Source of the DNA: an uncultured Eubacteriales bacterium | Lineage (GTDB): Bacteria; Bacillota; Clostridia; Christensenellales; CAG-138 | NCBI GenBank assembly: GCA_902792295.1 | Contig: CADAZC010000020.1 | Coordinates: forward strand, 1 to 38,397 | DNA length: 38,397 nucleotides | Direction of reading: 5' to 3' | Part shown: piece by piece, positions 1-6,798 of the stretch | Layout: the number at the start of each line of letters is the position of its first letter | Position numbering within the stretch: position 1 is the first letter of the stretch | The notes under the pieces: model-generated | The model's database searches: none | The model's input: the letters and a program-made list of their open reading frames with translations, nothing else | Told to the model about the DNA's origin: nothing | Made by a program: the position numbers and the translations under genes

Positions 1-181
1 CGAAGGTGAACGCGCCGGGCGGATTCCCGTTCATTTCCGCAAGCATGGAAAGCGTATCGTCTGACTCCTGAATAAAACTGCGGTAATTCAGGACGTTGAT
101 CAGCCCGATCAGAAGCCCGAGGACGATGAACAGCGACAGCATCGCCGCCAGCACGAATTTGCGTTGGAGTTTTCCGATCAT
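1..181 (-). CDS. Two-component sensor histidine kinase, N-terminal fragment
   Basis: Only the first 60 or so codons are inside the window; the gene runs off the left edge. The ATG at 181 overlaps the stop of the response regulator (ATGA), so the two are translationally coupled. The visible protein begins MIGKLQRKFVLAAMLSLF, continues with a hydrophobic segment at about residues 9-31, and then enters a predicted extracytoplasmic stretch (NYRSFIQESDDTLSMLAE). A short cytoplasmic start, one membrane segment and an external sensor region right after an OmpR-type regulator is the usual arrangement of a membrane sensor kinase. No kinase motif (H-box, N-box) lies within the window, so the assignment rests on context and topology. 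Confidence 0.7.
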   Translation of the reverse strand, partial: MIGKLQRKFVLAAMLSLFIVLGLLIGLINVLNYRSFIQESDDTLSMLAEMNGNPPGAFTF

Positions 182-852
182 TCCGATACCTCCAGATAGT
201 AACCGACGCCGCGCTGTGCCCTGATCTTCACGTTTGCGCCGACGGCTTCCAGCTTCTTGCGAAGATAGGAGATATAGACCCAGACGACGTTTTGTTCCGC
301 TTCGCTGTCATATCCCCAGATGCGGTCCATGAACGCGTCGGTCGACAGGAGACGCTTCGGGTTCCGCATCAGCATTTCAAGCATCTGAAACTCTTTTCCG
401 GCGAGCTTGAACTGTCCGTCCGGACCTTTCATATCGTACGTCGCGACGTCCAGCGTCAGGTTCCCGACGCAGAGCGTCGAATCGGTCTGCACCGCGGCCT
501 GCCGCGTCATCACGCGGATGCGCGCCAGAAGCTCCTTCGTATCGAACGGCTTCGTCAGATAATCGTTCGCGCCGGAATCGAGCCCGAATACCTTGTCGTC
601 GATCTCGGAGCGCGCGGTCAGCATCAGAACAGGCGTCTTGTTTCCGGCTTCGCGCATGCGCCGGAGGACCGTGAATCCGTCGACCTTCGGCATCATGACG
701 TCGAGGATCACGCCGTCGTAGTTTTCGGTCGCAAGGTAATCCAGCGCGTCCGCACCGTTAAAGACCGCGTCAACGGAGTAGTTGTTCTTTTTTAATATCG
801 CGCACACCGCACGCGACAGCGATCGCTCGTCTTCCGCAAACAACAGGCGCAT
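178..852 (-). CDS. OmpR/PhoB-family response regulator
   Basis: This 224-residue protein is a DNA-binding response regulator. The receiver domain covers residues 1-115, with acidic residues E7/D8, phospho-acceptor D51 (ILDVMMPKVDG), T79 and K101 (LTKPF). The C-terminal winged-helix domain covers about residues 125-222 and ends in the typical RAQRGVGYYL hairpin. A good ribosome site (GGAGGAG) precedes the ATG. It overlaps the partial kinase gene downstream by four bases, so the pair forms one unit. A TATAAT lies 28 bases upstream of the start. The signal sensed and the target genes cannot be read from the sequence. Confidence 0.95.
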   Translation of the reverse strand: MRLLFAEDERSLSRAVCAILKKNNYSVDAVFNGADALDYLATENYDGVILDVMMPKVDGFTVLRRMREAGNKTPVLMLTARSEIDDKVFGLDSGANDYLTKPFDTKELLARIRVMTRQAAVQTDSTLCVGNLTLDVATYDMKGPDGQFKLAGKEFQMLEMLMRNPKRLLSTDAFMDRIWGYDSEAEQNVVWVYISYLRKKLEAVGANVKIRAQRGVGYYLEVSE

Positions 853-879
853 ACCGCTCCTCCAGAAGATGTTTTCTGC

Positions 880-908
880 ATTATATCATATATCGGGATA
901 ATAATCAC
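880..908 (-). promoter_or_regulatory. Candidate promoter of the two-component operon
   Basis: On the minus strand a perfect TATAAT (plus positions 880-885) lies 28 bases before the response-regulator ATG. The hexamer 17 bases upstream is GTGATT, a poor -35 match, so the promoter is inferred mainly from the -10 element. Confidence 0.45.
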
Positions 909-984
909 GAAAAAGTTTTGCGGATTTAAGTTCGTTTAGGGTTGACGCCGTATGATACAGACAAGAAAAAGAGAGGTGACGAAA

Positions 985-1941
985 ATGAAGATACCCAAAT
1001 ACGGTTTTGCAGTCCTGTTCGGACTTGCGCTGCTGCTGTTCACCGGATATCTTCTGGCGGATACGTTCCTGATCAAACGCGTGTATGTGACCGCGGCGGA
1101 GGAACCTGCGGCGCAGGCGATCGAGCTGCAAACCGCAGAGGAAACGGAAACGATCGCGATCCTTGCGGAGGAATCCGAAGCAGCGGAGGAACCGGTCCCG
1201 AACGAGCCGGTCACGACCGACACGACCTATTCGGACGGGAACATCTCCGTAGAGCTTAAAACGTACCGGCTTTATGAAACGACCGTCTACGTTGCGGACG
1301 TGCAGCTTTCTTCGGCGGATTATCTCAGGACCGCGTTTGCCGAGAACAGCTACGGACGCAACATCACCGCAAAAACATCGACGACGGCGGCCTCGGTCAA
1401 CGCGATCCTTGCGATCAACGGCGATTACTACGGCGCGCAGCGATCGGGCTATGTGATCCGCGGCGGCGTGCTGTACCGCAGCACATCGAGCGGCGGAGAG
1501 GACCTCGTGATCTATCGGGACGGTTCGTTCGGCATTGTCAACGAGGATGAAATCACCGCGGAGGAACTGCTGGCGTCCGGCGCGTGGAACGTGCTCAGCT
1601 TCGGTCCGGCGCTTGTGGAAAACGGCGCGGTCGCCGTTTCGGAGAACGATGAGGTCGGCAGGGCGATGGCAAGCAATCCGCGCACGGCGATCGGCGTGAT
1701 CGACGATCTGCACTATGTGTTCGTCGTGGCGGACGGGCGCACAAGCGACAGCGACGGACTTTCCCTCCATGAGCTTGCAACGTTTCTGCAATCGATCGGC
1801 TGCAAGACCGCCTACAACCTCGACGGCGGCGGATCCTCCTCGATGGTGTTTTGCGGGACGCTCATCAACAACCCCGCAAACGGCAGAAAATCCAACGAAA
1901 GGAGTGTGAGCGACATTGTCTACATCGGCTACGGCGCATAA
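985..1941 (+). CDS. Phosphodiester glycosidase family protein (NAGPA domain), membrane-anchored
   Basis: The 318-residue protein has a hydrophobic N-terminal segment (residues 7-26, signal anchor), an acidic Glu/Ala-rich linker (about 38-78), and a NAGPA-like domain from about residue 85 to the end. Family hallmarks are INGDYYG (145-151) followed by GYVIRGG, SFGPALV, RTAIGV, and the closing NLDGGGSSSM (278-287). The family is named for the human uncovering enzyme that removes GlcNAc from phosphodiester-linked sugars; bacterial members act outside the membrane on cell-wall or exopolysaccharide phosphodiesters, and the substrate here is unknown. I chose ATG 985 over the in-frame ATG at 952 because GAGAGG sits just before it and the protein then starts at its signal anchor. 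A weak TATGAT lies upstream near 951. The 3' end overlaps the next gene by 26 bases. Confidence 0.85.
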   Translation: MKIPKYGFAVLFGLALLLFTGYLLADTFLIKRVYVTAAEEPAAQAIELQTAEETETIAILAEESEAAEEPVPNEPVTTDTTYSDGNISVELKTYRLYETTVYVADVQLSSADYLRTAFAENSYGRNITAKTSTTAASVNAILAINGDYYGAQRSGYVIRGGVLYRSTSSGGEDLVIYRDGSFGIVNEDEITAEELLASGAWNVLSFGPALVENGAVAVSENDEVGRAMASNPRTAIGVIDDLHYVFVVADGRTSDSDGLSLHELATFLQSIGCKTAYNLDGGGSSSMVFCGTLINNPANGRKSNERSVSDIVYIGYGA

Positions 1942-2350
1942 ACTGAATGCGCAGCAGAAGCTGATCCTGATCGACCTCTTTGCAGCGCTGTTCTGCGTCC
2001 TTTTCGGCGCGGTCTATGAACTGTTCTCGCACGGCGTATATTCCTACGGCATGCTCTATGCCTTCGTGTTCCCGCTCGTGCTCGGCGTGCTGCCGTTGCT
2101 GCTCCTCACAATGCTGCGCGCGCCGTACCCGAACCGCTTTGCCCGCAGCGTTTATCACGCGGGGATCGCGACGCTCACCGTCGGCAGCATCGTTTCCGGC
2201 GCGCTCGAGATCTACGGCACGACCAATCCTCTGACGCTCGTTTACTGGATCGCCGGCGGCGCGCTCACCGTGCTCGGCGCGGCGGTCTATCTCATCTCGT
2301 TATCCGAAAGCAGAAAACAGATTGCGATTTGCGGTCATGAAAGGCATTGA
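1916..2350 (+). CDS. Small integral membrane protein of unknown function
   Basis: The 144-residue protein starts at TTG 1916, inside the end of the glycosidase gene, with GGAG 11 bases upstream. It has four predicted membrane segments: about residues 17-38 (LILIDLFAALFCVLFGAVY), 44-66, 82-100 and 106-128. The short C-terminal tail (ESRKQIAICGHERH) would be cytoplasmic. I do not recognise the family. The overlap with the glycosidase gene suggests the two are made together, perhaps as a membrane partner of the surface enzyme. Terminator hairpins follow directly. Confidence 0.65.
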   Translation: MSTSATAHKLNAQQKLILIDLFAALFCVLFGAVYELFSHGVYSYGMLYAFVFPLVLGVLPLLLLTMLRAPYPNRFARSVYHAGIATLTVGSIVSGALEIYGTTNPLTLVYWIAGGALTVLGAAVYLISLSESRKQIAICGHERH

Positions 2351-2380
2351 AAAAGCAGGCACGTTCCGGTGCCTGCTTTT
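2350..2380. terminator. Bidirectional intrinsic terminator
   Basis: Stem GCAGGCAC (2355-2362) pairs with GTGCCTGC (2369-2376) around a 6-base loop. Four T follow and five A precede, so it can serve both the plus-strand pair ending at 2350 and the minus-strand genes ending at 2416. Confidence 0.8.
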
Positions 2381-2393
2381 GTTTGAAAAGTAC

Positions 2394-2410
2394 GCCCTGC
2401 GGGGCTTTTT
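2394..2410 (+). terminator. Weak second terminator-like hairpin
   Basis: GCCC (2394-2397) pairs with GGGC (2402-2405), followed by five T. The stem is short; it may back up the preceding terminator for plus-strand transcripts. Confidence 0.35.
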
Positions 2411-2415
2411 GCGGT

Positions 2416-2736
2416 TTATTGTTCTTTCTTCTTCAGAAGCTTTGCTTTGATGACGCCCTTCGGGTCCCAAATGAGAAGGATCACGATCCAGATGATCAGC
2501 GCAAGCGCGATGACCGAAAGCCCGAGGAACAGATCGTTCAGCATGTCCGCGGGTTCGGGCGTGAAATACGCCGCGCCGAGCTCCGCATATTCGAAGATCG
2601 CGTCAATGAGCCACATCAGCGACGCGCCCCAGAACATCCAGGAAAGGATGCCGAGCTTCATGCTGCCGTCCGGCTGACGCTTATACCACATCGCGGTCGT
2701 GATCGCCGCGGCAAATACGGTAACGAGCAGAGTCAT
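2416..2736 (-). CDS. Small membrane protein, partner of the 2749-3153 gene
   Basis: The 106-residue protein has an N-terminal hydrophobic stretch (about 1-16), a central segment LSWMFWGASLMWLIDAIFEY (about 30-49) and a long C-terminal one (VIALALIIWIVILLIW, about 75-91), ending in a Lys-rich tail. The central and last segments align by eye with the upstream neighbour (FWGAS against LWGGS, then an acidic residue in the membrane), so the two genes look like diverged tandem copies. It begins 12 bases after the neighbour ends and is probably cotranscribed. I do not recognise the family; a metal-related role is suggested only by the CsoR-like gene upstream. Confidence 0.65.
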   Translation of the reverse strand: MTLLVTVFAAAITTAMWYKRQPDGSMKLGILSWMFWGASLMWLIDAIFEYAELGAAYFTPEPADMLNDLFLGLSVIALALIIWIVILLIWDPKGVIKAKLLKKKEQ

Positions 2737-2748
2737 ACGCCGTCCCCT

Positions 2749-3153
2749 TTATTTTGCCTCGGGAATCGCTTTCAGCGCGCGTTTTTCGAGCGACTTCGAA
2801 ACGAGCAGCATACCGATCCACACGACCGTGACGATCGCCGCCATCGCAACGCCCGCGGTCCCCATCTCGTGCAGCATTTCCGCCGCGTCCGCCGGATCGC
2901 TCGCCGCCGTCAGGAACGGGAAGTAGGGAACGACCTCGCCGTGCCATACGTGCTCGAACGCCAGAAGCGCGGAGCCGCCCCACAGCATTTTGTTCAGCCA
3001 GCCGAGCTTCTTCGAGAACGGCGTTTTCTCCATCGTGAAACCGTCGGCGCTCGTGACCGTCTTCATGCCGGTCTTCTTTTCCTTCGATTCGATCACTTTC
3101 TGCGCAATCGTGGTGACGATCGCTTCCGTCATCGGAACCAAAAAGCATGCCAT
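2749..3153 (-). CDS. Small membrane protein behind a CsoR-type operator candidate
   Basis: The 134-residue protein begins MACFLVPMTEAIVTTIAQKV. I chose the ATG at 3153 because a GGGGG tract lies just upstream and because the 17 extra residues of the longer reading frame would be read from the inverted repeat. Predicted membrane segments are at about 48-65 (LNKMLWGGSALLAFEHVW) and 98-117. The sequence EHVWHGE, with two His and two Glu at a membrane boundary, could bind metal, but this is inference. The downstream 106-residue gene resembles it. The family is not known to me. Its expression is probably set by the inverted repeat that overlaps its ribosome site. Confidence 0.65.
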   Translation of the reverse strand: MACFLVPMTEAIVTTIAQKVIESKEKKTGMKTVTSADGFTMEKTPFSKKLGWLNKMLWGGSALLAFEHVWHGEVVPYFPFLTAASDPADAAEMLHEMGTAGVAMAAIVTVVWIGMLLVSKSLEKRALKAIPEAK

Positions 3154-3158
3154 AAAAA

Positions 3159-3189
3159 ATACCCCCTGTATTGTGTTCACAGGGAGTAT
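3159..3189. promoter_or_regulatory. Inverted repeat, candidate operator of the CsoR-like repressor
   Basis: ATACCCCCTGT (3159-3169) and ACAGGGAGTAT (3179-3189) form an inverted repeat with one mismatch in eleven pairs around a 9-base centre. On the minus strand it contains a TATACT (-10 candidate, 3185-3190) and runs up to the ribosome site of the gene starting at 3153. G/C tracts flanked by AT are typical of CsoR/RcnR-family operators, and the CsoR-like gene is next door, so binding by that protein is a reasonable inference. Confidence 0.55.
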
Positions 3190-3213
3190 ATCAAAAAAAC
3201 ACATCGAGCGGAA

Positions 3214-3229
3214 GCCCCGTAGGGGGATA
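3214..3229. promoter_or_regulatory. Second G-tract palindrome, CsoR operator-like
   Basis: On the minus strand this reads TATCCCCCTACGGGGC. The core CCCTACGGGG matches what I recall of the B. subtilis CsoR site ahead of copZA. It lies between the csoR-like stop (3233) and the promoter-like TATACT, about where a -35 region would be. Confidence 0.45.
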
Positions 3230-3232
3230 GGA

Positions 3233-3532
3233 TTATTGGATCAGCTTGTCGATCGCGTGCTCCAATTCTTCAATCGCTGTCTGATCGTTCGATTCCACCG
3301 CGTGCACGATGCAGTGCTCCAGATGGTCCTTCAAAATGATCCGGCTTGTCGAGCCGAGCGCGGCGCGCACGGCGGCAAGCTGAATCAGCACATCCGAACA
3401 GTCGCGTCCGTCTTCGACCATGCGCTTGACCGATTCGAGGTGTCCGATCGCGCGTGACAGACGGTTTAAGACGTCCTTAGTGTTCGTGTGCTGATGCAGA
3501 TGCTCGTGATGCTCGTGCAGATGTTCATCCAT
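3233..3532 (-). CDS. CsoR/RcnR-family (DUF156) metal-sensing repressor with His-rich N-terminus
   Basis: The 99-residue all-helical protein belongs to the CsoR/RcnR/FrmR family, small tetrameric repressors released from DNA by metal or formaldehyde. The metal-site residues C45, H70 and C74 (GRDC, DHLEHC) are present and fall at the numbers known for B. subtilis CsoR. The first 15 residues hold seven His (MDEHLHEHHEHLHQH), reminiscent of nickel sensors such as InrS and RcnR. Its ATG overlaps the end of larC by eight bases, so it is made with the nickel-cofactor gene. Two G-tract palindromes lie just downstream, ahead of two membrane-protein genes. The C-H-C set fits Cu(I) or Ni(II); the larC context favours nickel. 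Confidence 0.85.
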   Translation of the reverse strand: MDEHLHEHHEHLHQHTNTKDVLNRLSRAIGHLESVKRMVEDGRDCSDVLIQLAAVRAALGSTSRIILKDHLEHCIVHAVESNDQTAIEELEHAIDKLIQ

Positions 3533-4733
3533 GCCGTTCGATCTCCTTTTTCACAAGCGAGGCCGCTTCGGCGATTGCGATGTTGCGTTCTCTTGCAATC
3601 CGCGCAAGGTCCTCATATTCAACCTTTTCCCGGACGACGCCGTATCCCTCGGAACGCTTGACGCGGACCGTGCCGAGCGCCGTCTCATGCGAATCCATCG
3701 TACGGGAAAGCACGTACCGTTTCGTTTCGGCTTCGCGTACGCCGAGCGTTGTCGTATGCCGGAAGAACGCCGAAAGGACGGATTCCTTCTCGTCGCGTCC
3801 GACAATCGCGCGGATCAGCGTGCCCGGGCGGCTCTTTTTCATTCCGACCGGAACCGTATAGACCTCGACGGCGCCTGCCTCGAACAGGCGTTCCGATGCA
3901 AAGCCGATCTGTTCCGCGGTCATATCGTCGACGTTGGCGGACAGTTCAAAGACCGTCTGCGTGTTTTGCGTGTCAGTTTCGCCGAGCATCGCGCGGACAC
4001 AGTTTGCCGTATCAAAATCTTTTGTGCCCATTCCGTAACCGATCCTCTGCACACGCATCGTCGGCATCGGGCCGAACTGCGCGGCAAAATGCTTCAGAAG
4101 CGCCGCACCGGTAGGCGTACAGAGCTCGCCCTTGATTTCGCCGCCGTAGATCGGCACGTCTTTCAAAAGGTATGCCGTCGCAGGAGCGGGCACGGGAAGC
4201 ACGCCGTGCGCGCAGCGCACCGTTCCGCTGCCGACATGGACGGGAGAGGCGATCACGCGATCCGGCGAAAGCCGCTCCGCAAGGAAACAAAACGCCGTAA
4301 CGTCGGCGATCGCGTCGAGCGTGCCGACCTCATGGAAATGGATCCGGTCGACCGGGCAGCCGTGCACATGGCTTTCCGCTTCCGCGATCAGCCGGTAAAC
4401 GGCGAGCGCGTTCGCTTTGACACGGTCCGAAACGGCAAGACCCGAAAGGATCGTTTCGACGGAGGCGAGATCGCGGTGCGCATGGTGATGCGCGTGATCG
4501 TGATAATGCGTTTCCGCCGGTTCGTGCTCCTCCTCGCCGTCGACGCGCACGGAAAGATGCGTCCCGGTGATGCCGTTTTTGACCGAGGCGTTCTTTTCGA
4601 ACACGATATGCGGGATGCCGATGCCGTTCAGCTCGCGAACGGCTGCGTCGGGATCGGGCAAAAGCTCCAGAAGCGCTGCGCAGAGCATATCGCCCGCCGC
4701 GCCCATGCTGCAATCAAAAAACAGGGTTCTCAA
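3525..4733 (-). CDS. larC: LarC, nickel insertion enzyme for the nickel-pincer nucleotide (NPN) cofactor
   Basis: The 402-residue protein matches LarC (formerly DUF111): FFDCSMGAAGDM at residues 5-16, a His-rich loop (HYHDHAHHHAH, 76-86), FHEVG, GELCTPTGAALL, and a C-terminal part starting near ELSANVDDMT. LarC inserts nickel, in a CTP-dependent reaction, into the pincer nucleotide used by lactate racemase and relatives. In L. plantarum the gene is split and joined by frameshifting; here it is one open frame. The start is TTG 4733, with GGAGG eight bases upstream and a TTGA overlap with the ECF gene stop; the longer frame to 4958 lies wholly inside that gene. larA, larB and larE are not in this window, so the enzyme using the cofactor must be encoded elsewhere. 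Confidence 0.9.
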   Translation of the reverse strand: MRTLFFDCSMGAAGDMLCAALLELLPDPDAAVRELNGIGIPHIVFEKNASVKNGITGTHLSVRVDGEEEHEPAETHYHDHAHHHAHRDLASVETILSGLAVSDRVKANALAVYRLIAEAESHVHGCPVDRIHFHEVGTLDAIADVTAFCFLAERLSPDRVIASPVHVGSGTVRCAHGVLPVPAPATAYLLKDVPIYGGEIKGELCTPTGAALLKHFAAQFGPMPTMRVQRIGYGMGTKDFDTANCVRAMLGETDTQNTQTVFELSANVDDMTAEQIGFASERLFEAGAVEVYTVPVGMKKSRPGTLIRAIVGRDEKESVLSAFFRHTTTLGVREAETKRYVLSRTMDSHETALGTVRVKRSEGYGVVREKVEYEDLARIARERNIAIAEAASLVKKEIERHG

Positions 4734-5266
4734 GGCGTCGACCTCCGATTGTTTTCCACGAATCCCGCCTTGTTCAGCGCAAGCACGATCGGCGGGATCA
4801 GAACGATATGCAGAATGATGCCGGGAATCGCATTGACGACCGCGCCCGCAAGGAACATCCGAAGCGTGAACGACGGTCCGAGCATCGCCCATTTCGCCGC
4901 GCCCCAGACAAGGCGCCCGACAATCATGGCGACGATCAGCGAAACATAGACGCTCCACGGCTTTCTCGGCAGCACGCGGTACAAAAGCCCGGCAACCGCG
5001 CCGTACGCCGCAAGCTCAAACGCCATGCTGAACGCGTCCGGTCCCATAGCGGGCATGCCGAACAGAGCGGAGCGAAGGATCGGGGCGGTTGCGCCGACGA
5101 TAAGTCCCCACGGCCAGCCGCAGAGAAATCCGCAGAGAAAGACGGGGATGTGCATGGGCGAGAGGCGCTTTCCGATTTCGGGGATCTGCCCCGTCAACAG
5201 CGGAAGCACCATGCAGAGCGCCAGACACAGAGCGGCATAGATCATTCGCTTGAGATTTTTGTTCAT
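4730..5266 (-). CDS. ECF transporter S component (substrate-binding membrane subunit)
   Basis: The 178-residue protein has about six membrane segments and family features of small ECF S components: a basic start (MNKNLKRMIYAALCLALC), then RLSPMHIPVFLCGFLCGW and a GATAPILRSALFGMPAM segment. S components bind a vitamin or metal and work with a shared EcfA/EcfA'/EcfT module, which is not in this window. The substrate cannot be fixed. The overlap with larC suggests nickel, or nicotinate/NaAD-derived precursor supply for the pincer cofactor. ATG 5266 is chosen for the AGGA seven bases upstream and the typical N-terminus. A near-perfect promoter precedes it. Confidence 0.85.
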   Translation of the reverse strand: MNKNLKRMIYAALCLALCMVLPLLTGQIPEIGKRLSPMHIPVFLCGFLCGWPWGLIVGATAPILRSALFGMPAMGPDAFSMAFELAAYGAVAGLLYRVLPRKPWSVYVSLIVAMIVGRLVWGAAKWAMLGPSFTLRMFLAGAVVNAIPGIILHIVLIPPIVLALNKAGFVENNRRSTP

Positions 5267-5286
5267 ACGGATTTCCTGTTTGTCGG

Positions 5287-5301
5287 ATAATAATTTATTA
5301 T
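5287..5301. promoter_or_regulatory. Perfect 7-1-7 AT-rich palindrome over the -10 region
   Basis: ATAATAA (5287-5293), one T, TTATTAT (5295-5301) form a perfect inverted repeat that overlaps the -10 box and likely start site of the ECF-larC operon. The 7-1-7 layout resembles boxes of Fur-superfamily regulators (Fur, Zur, PerR, Nur), but AT-rich palindromes also arise by chance at promoters. Confidence 0.35.
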
Positions 5302-5325
5302 ATTGTTTTTCCGCCGGGTTGTCAA
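5297..5325 (-). promoter_or_regulatory. Consensus sigma-A promoter of the ECF-larC-csoR operon
   Basis: Minus strand: TTGACA (plus 5320-5325), 17-base spacer, TATAAT (plus 5297-5302). Both hexamers are perfect. It lies about 30 bases ahead of the ECF S component start. Confidence 0.85.
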
Positions 5326-5363
5326 TTTCCGCGGCGGTTTCGGCGGCTTGCACAAACGCGCCG

Positions 5364-6359
5364 TCAGCGGTGCAGCGCGTCGCCGAAAAAGCGCAGGACC
5401 GTTTCGAGAAACGCCGGATCGAGCTCGTTCGCAAGCGCTTTGTTCGCATCGTTCGGATCGGCAAGCTCGCAGCGATAGCGTGCGGCGCCCGCAGACAGCC
5501 ACGGCGTGGAATGTTCGCTGCGGTACGGCGAAGTGATCAGAAGACTTTTTACATTCGGATTCCGGTACTGTTCCGGATCGCGGATCAGACTGTTTTCATA
5601 CGGCACGAGATCGTCCGAGTCTCCGCCGACGATCAGAACGGGCGTAACCGCCGCGTCGATCGCTTCGCGCGCCGAATCGTTCGCGTCCGCGCCGAACAGG
5701 AGGAAGGATTCGAGCGCGAGGAAGGGGTACTGGATATCGGCAAGCACGCCGACGCGCGCCTTTGCGTGTCCGTACATCAGCGGAACGGGACGGTCGAAGC
5801 CGGCAATGCAGACGGCGGCGCAGATTTCCGGATGATCCTTCAGCGCCGTCGCCGCGGCGTACGCGCCCGCGCTGTGTCCGTAGAGCACGACGGGAAGTCC
5901 GTCCCACGCCTTTGAGACGGTCCGGTATTCCCAAAATGCGGCAAGATCCCTGCGGATCTGCTGAAGCCCCTTCGACCACGCGCCTTCGCTTTTGCCGACG
6001 CCCGTTGCGTCCCAGGTGACGACCGACCAGCCGGCATGTACGAATTCGACGATCTCGGGAAGGTGCGCATCCGCGCCGTCGCCGATGCCGTTGACGACGA
6101 CGATCAGCCCGCGCGGATCTCCGGCATCGTACCGAAAGCCCGAAAGCATATTCCGTCCGGACGGAAAGGCGAAGGGTTCGCGCGAAACGTCCGGCTGAAG
6201 CTCCTCATAGGTGTAATGCAGCGGGGAGAGCCCGCTTCTTTTCGGAAAGAGCGCGCGGAACACGACGGCGGACGCGAGCATTGAGACCGCGCCGTACAAA
6301 AGCAGCGCGCAGAGCGCGATACAGACCGCCTTCTTTACGGGATGCTTTGATTTCGCCAT
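5364..6359 (-). CDS. Alpha/beta hydrolase, membrane-anchored
   Basis: The 331-residue protein has an N-terminal membrane anchor (about residues 11-35) and an alpha/beta hydrolase fold. The nucleophile elbow is LYGHSAGAYA with S163. A later VGGDSDDLVPYE supplies the Asp, and the His is probably in YRSEHSTPW. Substrate unknown; esterase, lipase or peptidase activity are all possible. ATG 6359 is preferred over the upstream start at 6407 because GGAGGG lies right before it and because the longer form would be read through the neighbour's terminator. It is separated from the DUF4190-type gene upstream by that terminator, so it is probably not part of the large acyl operon, though it is the third such hydrolase within 7 kb. 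Confidence 0.85.
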   Translation of the reverse strand: MAKSKHPVKKAVCIALCALLLYGAVSMLASAVVFRALFPKRSGLSPLHYTYEELQPDVSREPFAFPSGRNMLSGFRYDAGDPRGLIVVVNGIGDGADAHLPEIVEFVHAGWSVVTWDATGVGKSEGAWSKGLQQIRRDLAAFWEYRTVSKAWDGLPVVLYGHSAGAYAAATALKDHPEICAAVCIAGFDRPVPLMYGHAKARVGVLADIQYPFLALESFLLFGADANDSAREAIDAAVTPVLIVGGDSDDLVPYENSLIRDPEQYRNPNVKSLLITSPYRSEHSTPWLSAGAARYRCELADPNDANKALANELDPAFLETVLRFFGDALHR

Positions 6360-6372
6360 GTTCCCTCCGAAT

Positions 6373-6403
6373 AAAAAACGTGACGCCGGAAAACCGGCGT
6401 CAC
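6373..6403 (-). terminator. Intrinsic terminator downstream of the 6435-6719 gene
   Basis: GTGACGCCGG (6380-6389) pairs with CCGGCGTCAC (6394-6403) around AAAA. On the minus strand six T follow the stem. Confidence 0.9.
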
Positions 6404-6434
6404 GCATACTGACGCTTGATCAGTCCGGGACTGA

Positions 6435-6719
6435 TTATCTGAGCGCGCCGTTGGCAGCAGCCGCAATGATCACGATGAGGTAGATCGCGATGACGATCGT
6501 TGCGATGATGCCGAGGATCAGACCGACTTTGCTCAGAATAAAGCCGACCTTGGACGAACCGGCCAGTTCGCCGCCCTGTGCGATGAATTCCTTGCCCTTT
6601 TTACGGCCGATCGCACCGAAGATGATGCCGAGAATGCCACAGAATACGAGACTCAGAATGCCGAACGTAAGCGTATTCGGCTGCGGCAGATTGTTCTGAT
6701 CGAAATTGTACTGTTCCAT
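6435..6719 (-). CDS. DUF4190-like small membrane protein
   Basis: The 94-residue protein starts with a polar Asn/Gln-rich tail (MEQYNFDQNNLPQPN) and has two membrane segments, about residues 17-37 (FGILSLVFCGILGIIFGAIG) and 60-85. The tail-plus-two-helices layout with a Gly-rich first helix is typical of DUF4190 proteins, whose role is unknown. A strong ribosome site (AGGAGGAAA) precedes the ATG. It has its own promoter and terminator, so it is a single-gene unit. A longer relative with a similar start (MEQYNNQYGQYN) lies at 27159-27590. Confidence 0.75.
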   Translation of the reverse strand: MEQYNFDQNNLPQPNTLTFGILSLVFCGILGIIFGAIGRKKGKEFIAQGGELAGSSKVGFILSKVGLILGIIATIVIAIYLIVIIAAAANGALR

Positions 6720-6750
6720 TATGATTTCCTCCTCCTTTTGGATTCAATGC

Positions 6751-6779
6751 ATTATAGCACGCCGTACGCGCAAAAGCAA
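6751..6779 (-). promoter_or_regulatory. Promoter of the DUF4190-like gene
   Basis: Minus strand: TTGCTT (plus 6774-6779), 17-base spacer, TATAAT (plus 6751-6756), about 30 bases before the ATG at 6719. Confidence 0.7.
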
Positions 6780-6798
6780 CAAAAATACACTTTTTTCA

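Noticed and set aside
886..1791. 301-codon minus-strand frame opposite the glycosidase
   Set aside because: Arg/Asp/His-rich shadow frame; the plus-strand protein has a signal anchor and the NLDGGGSS signature.
5364..6719. Including the hydrolase at 5364-6359 and the DUF4190-like gene in the acyl operon
   Set aside because: The DUF4190-like gene has its own promoter (6751-6779) and a strong terminator (6373-6403) separates the hydrolase.
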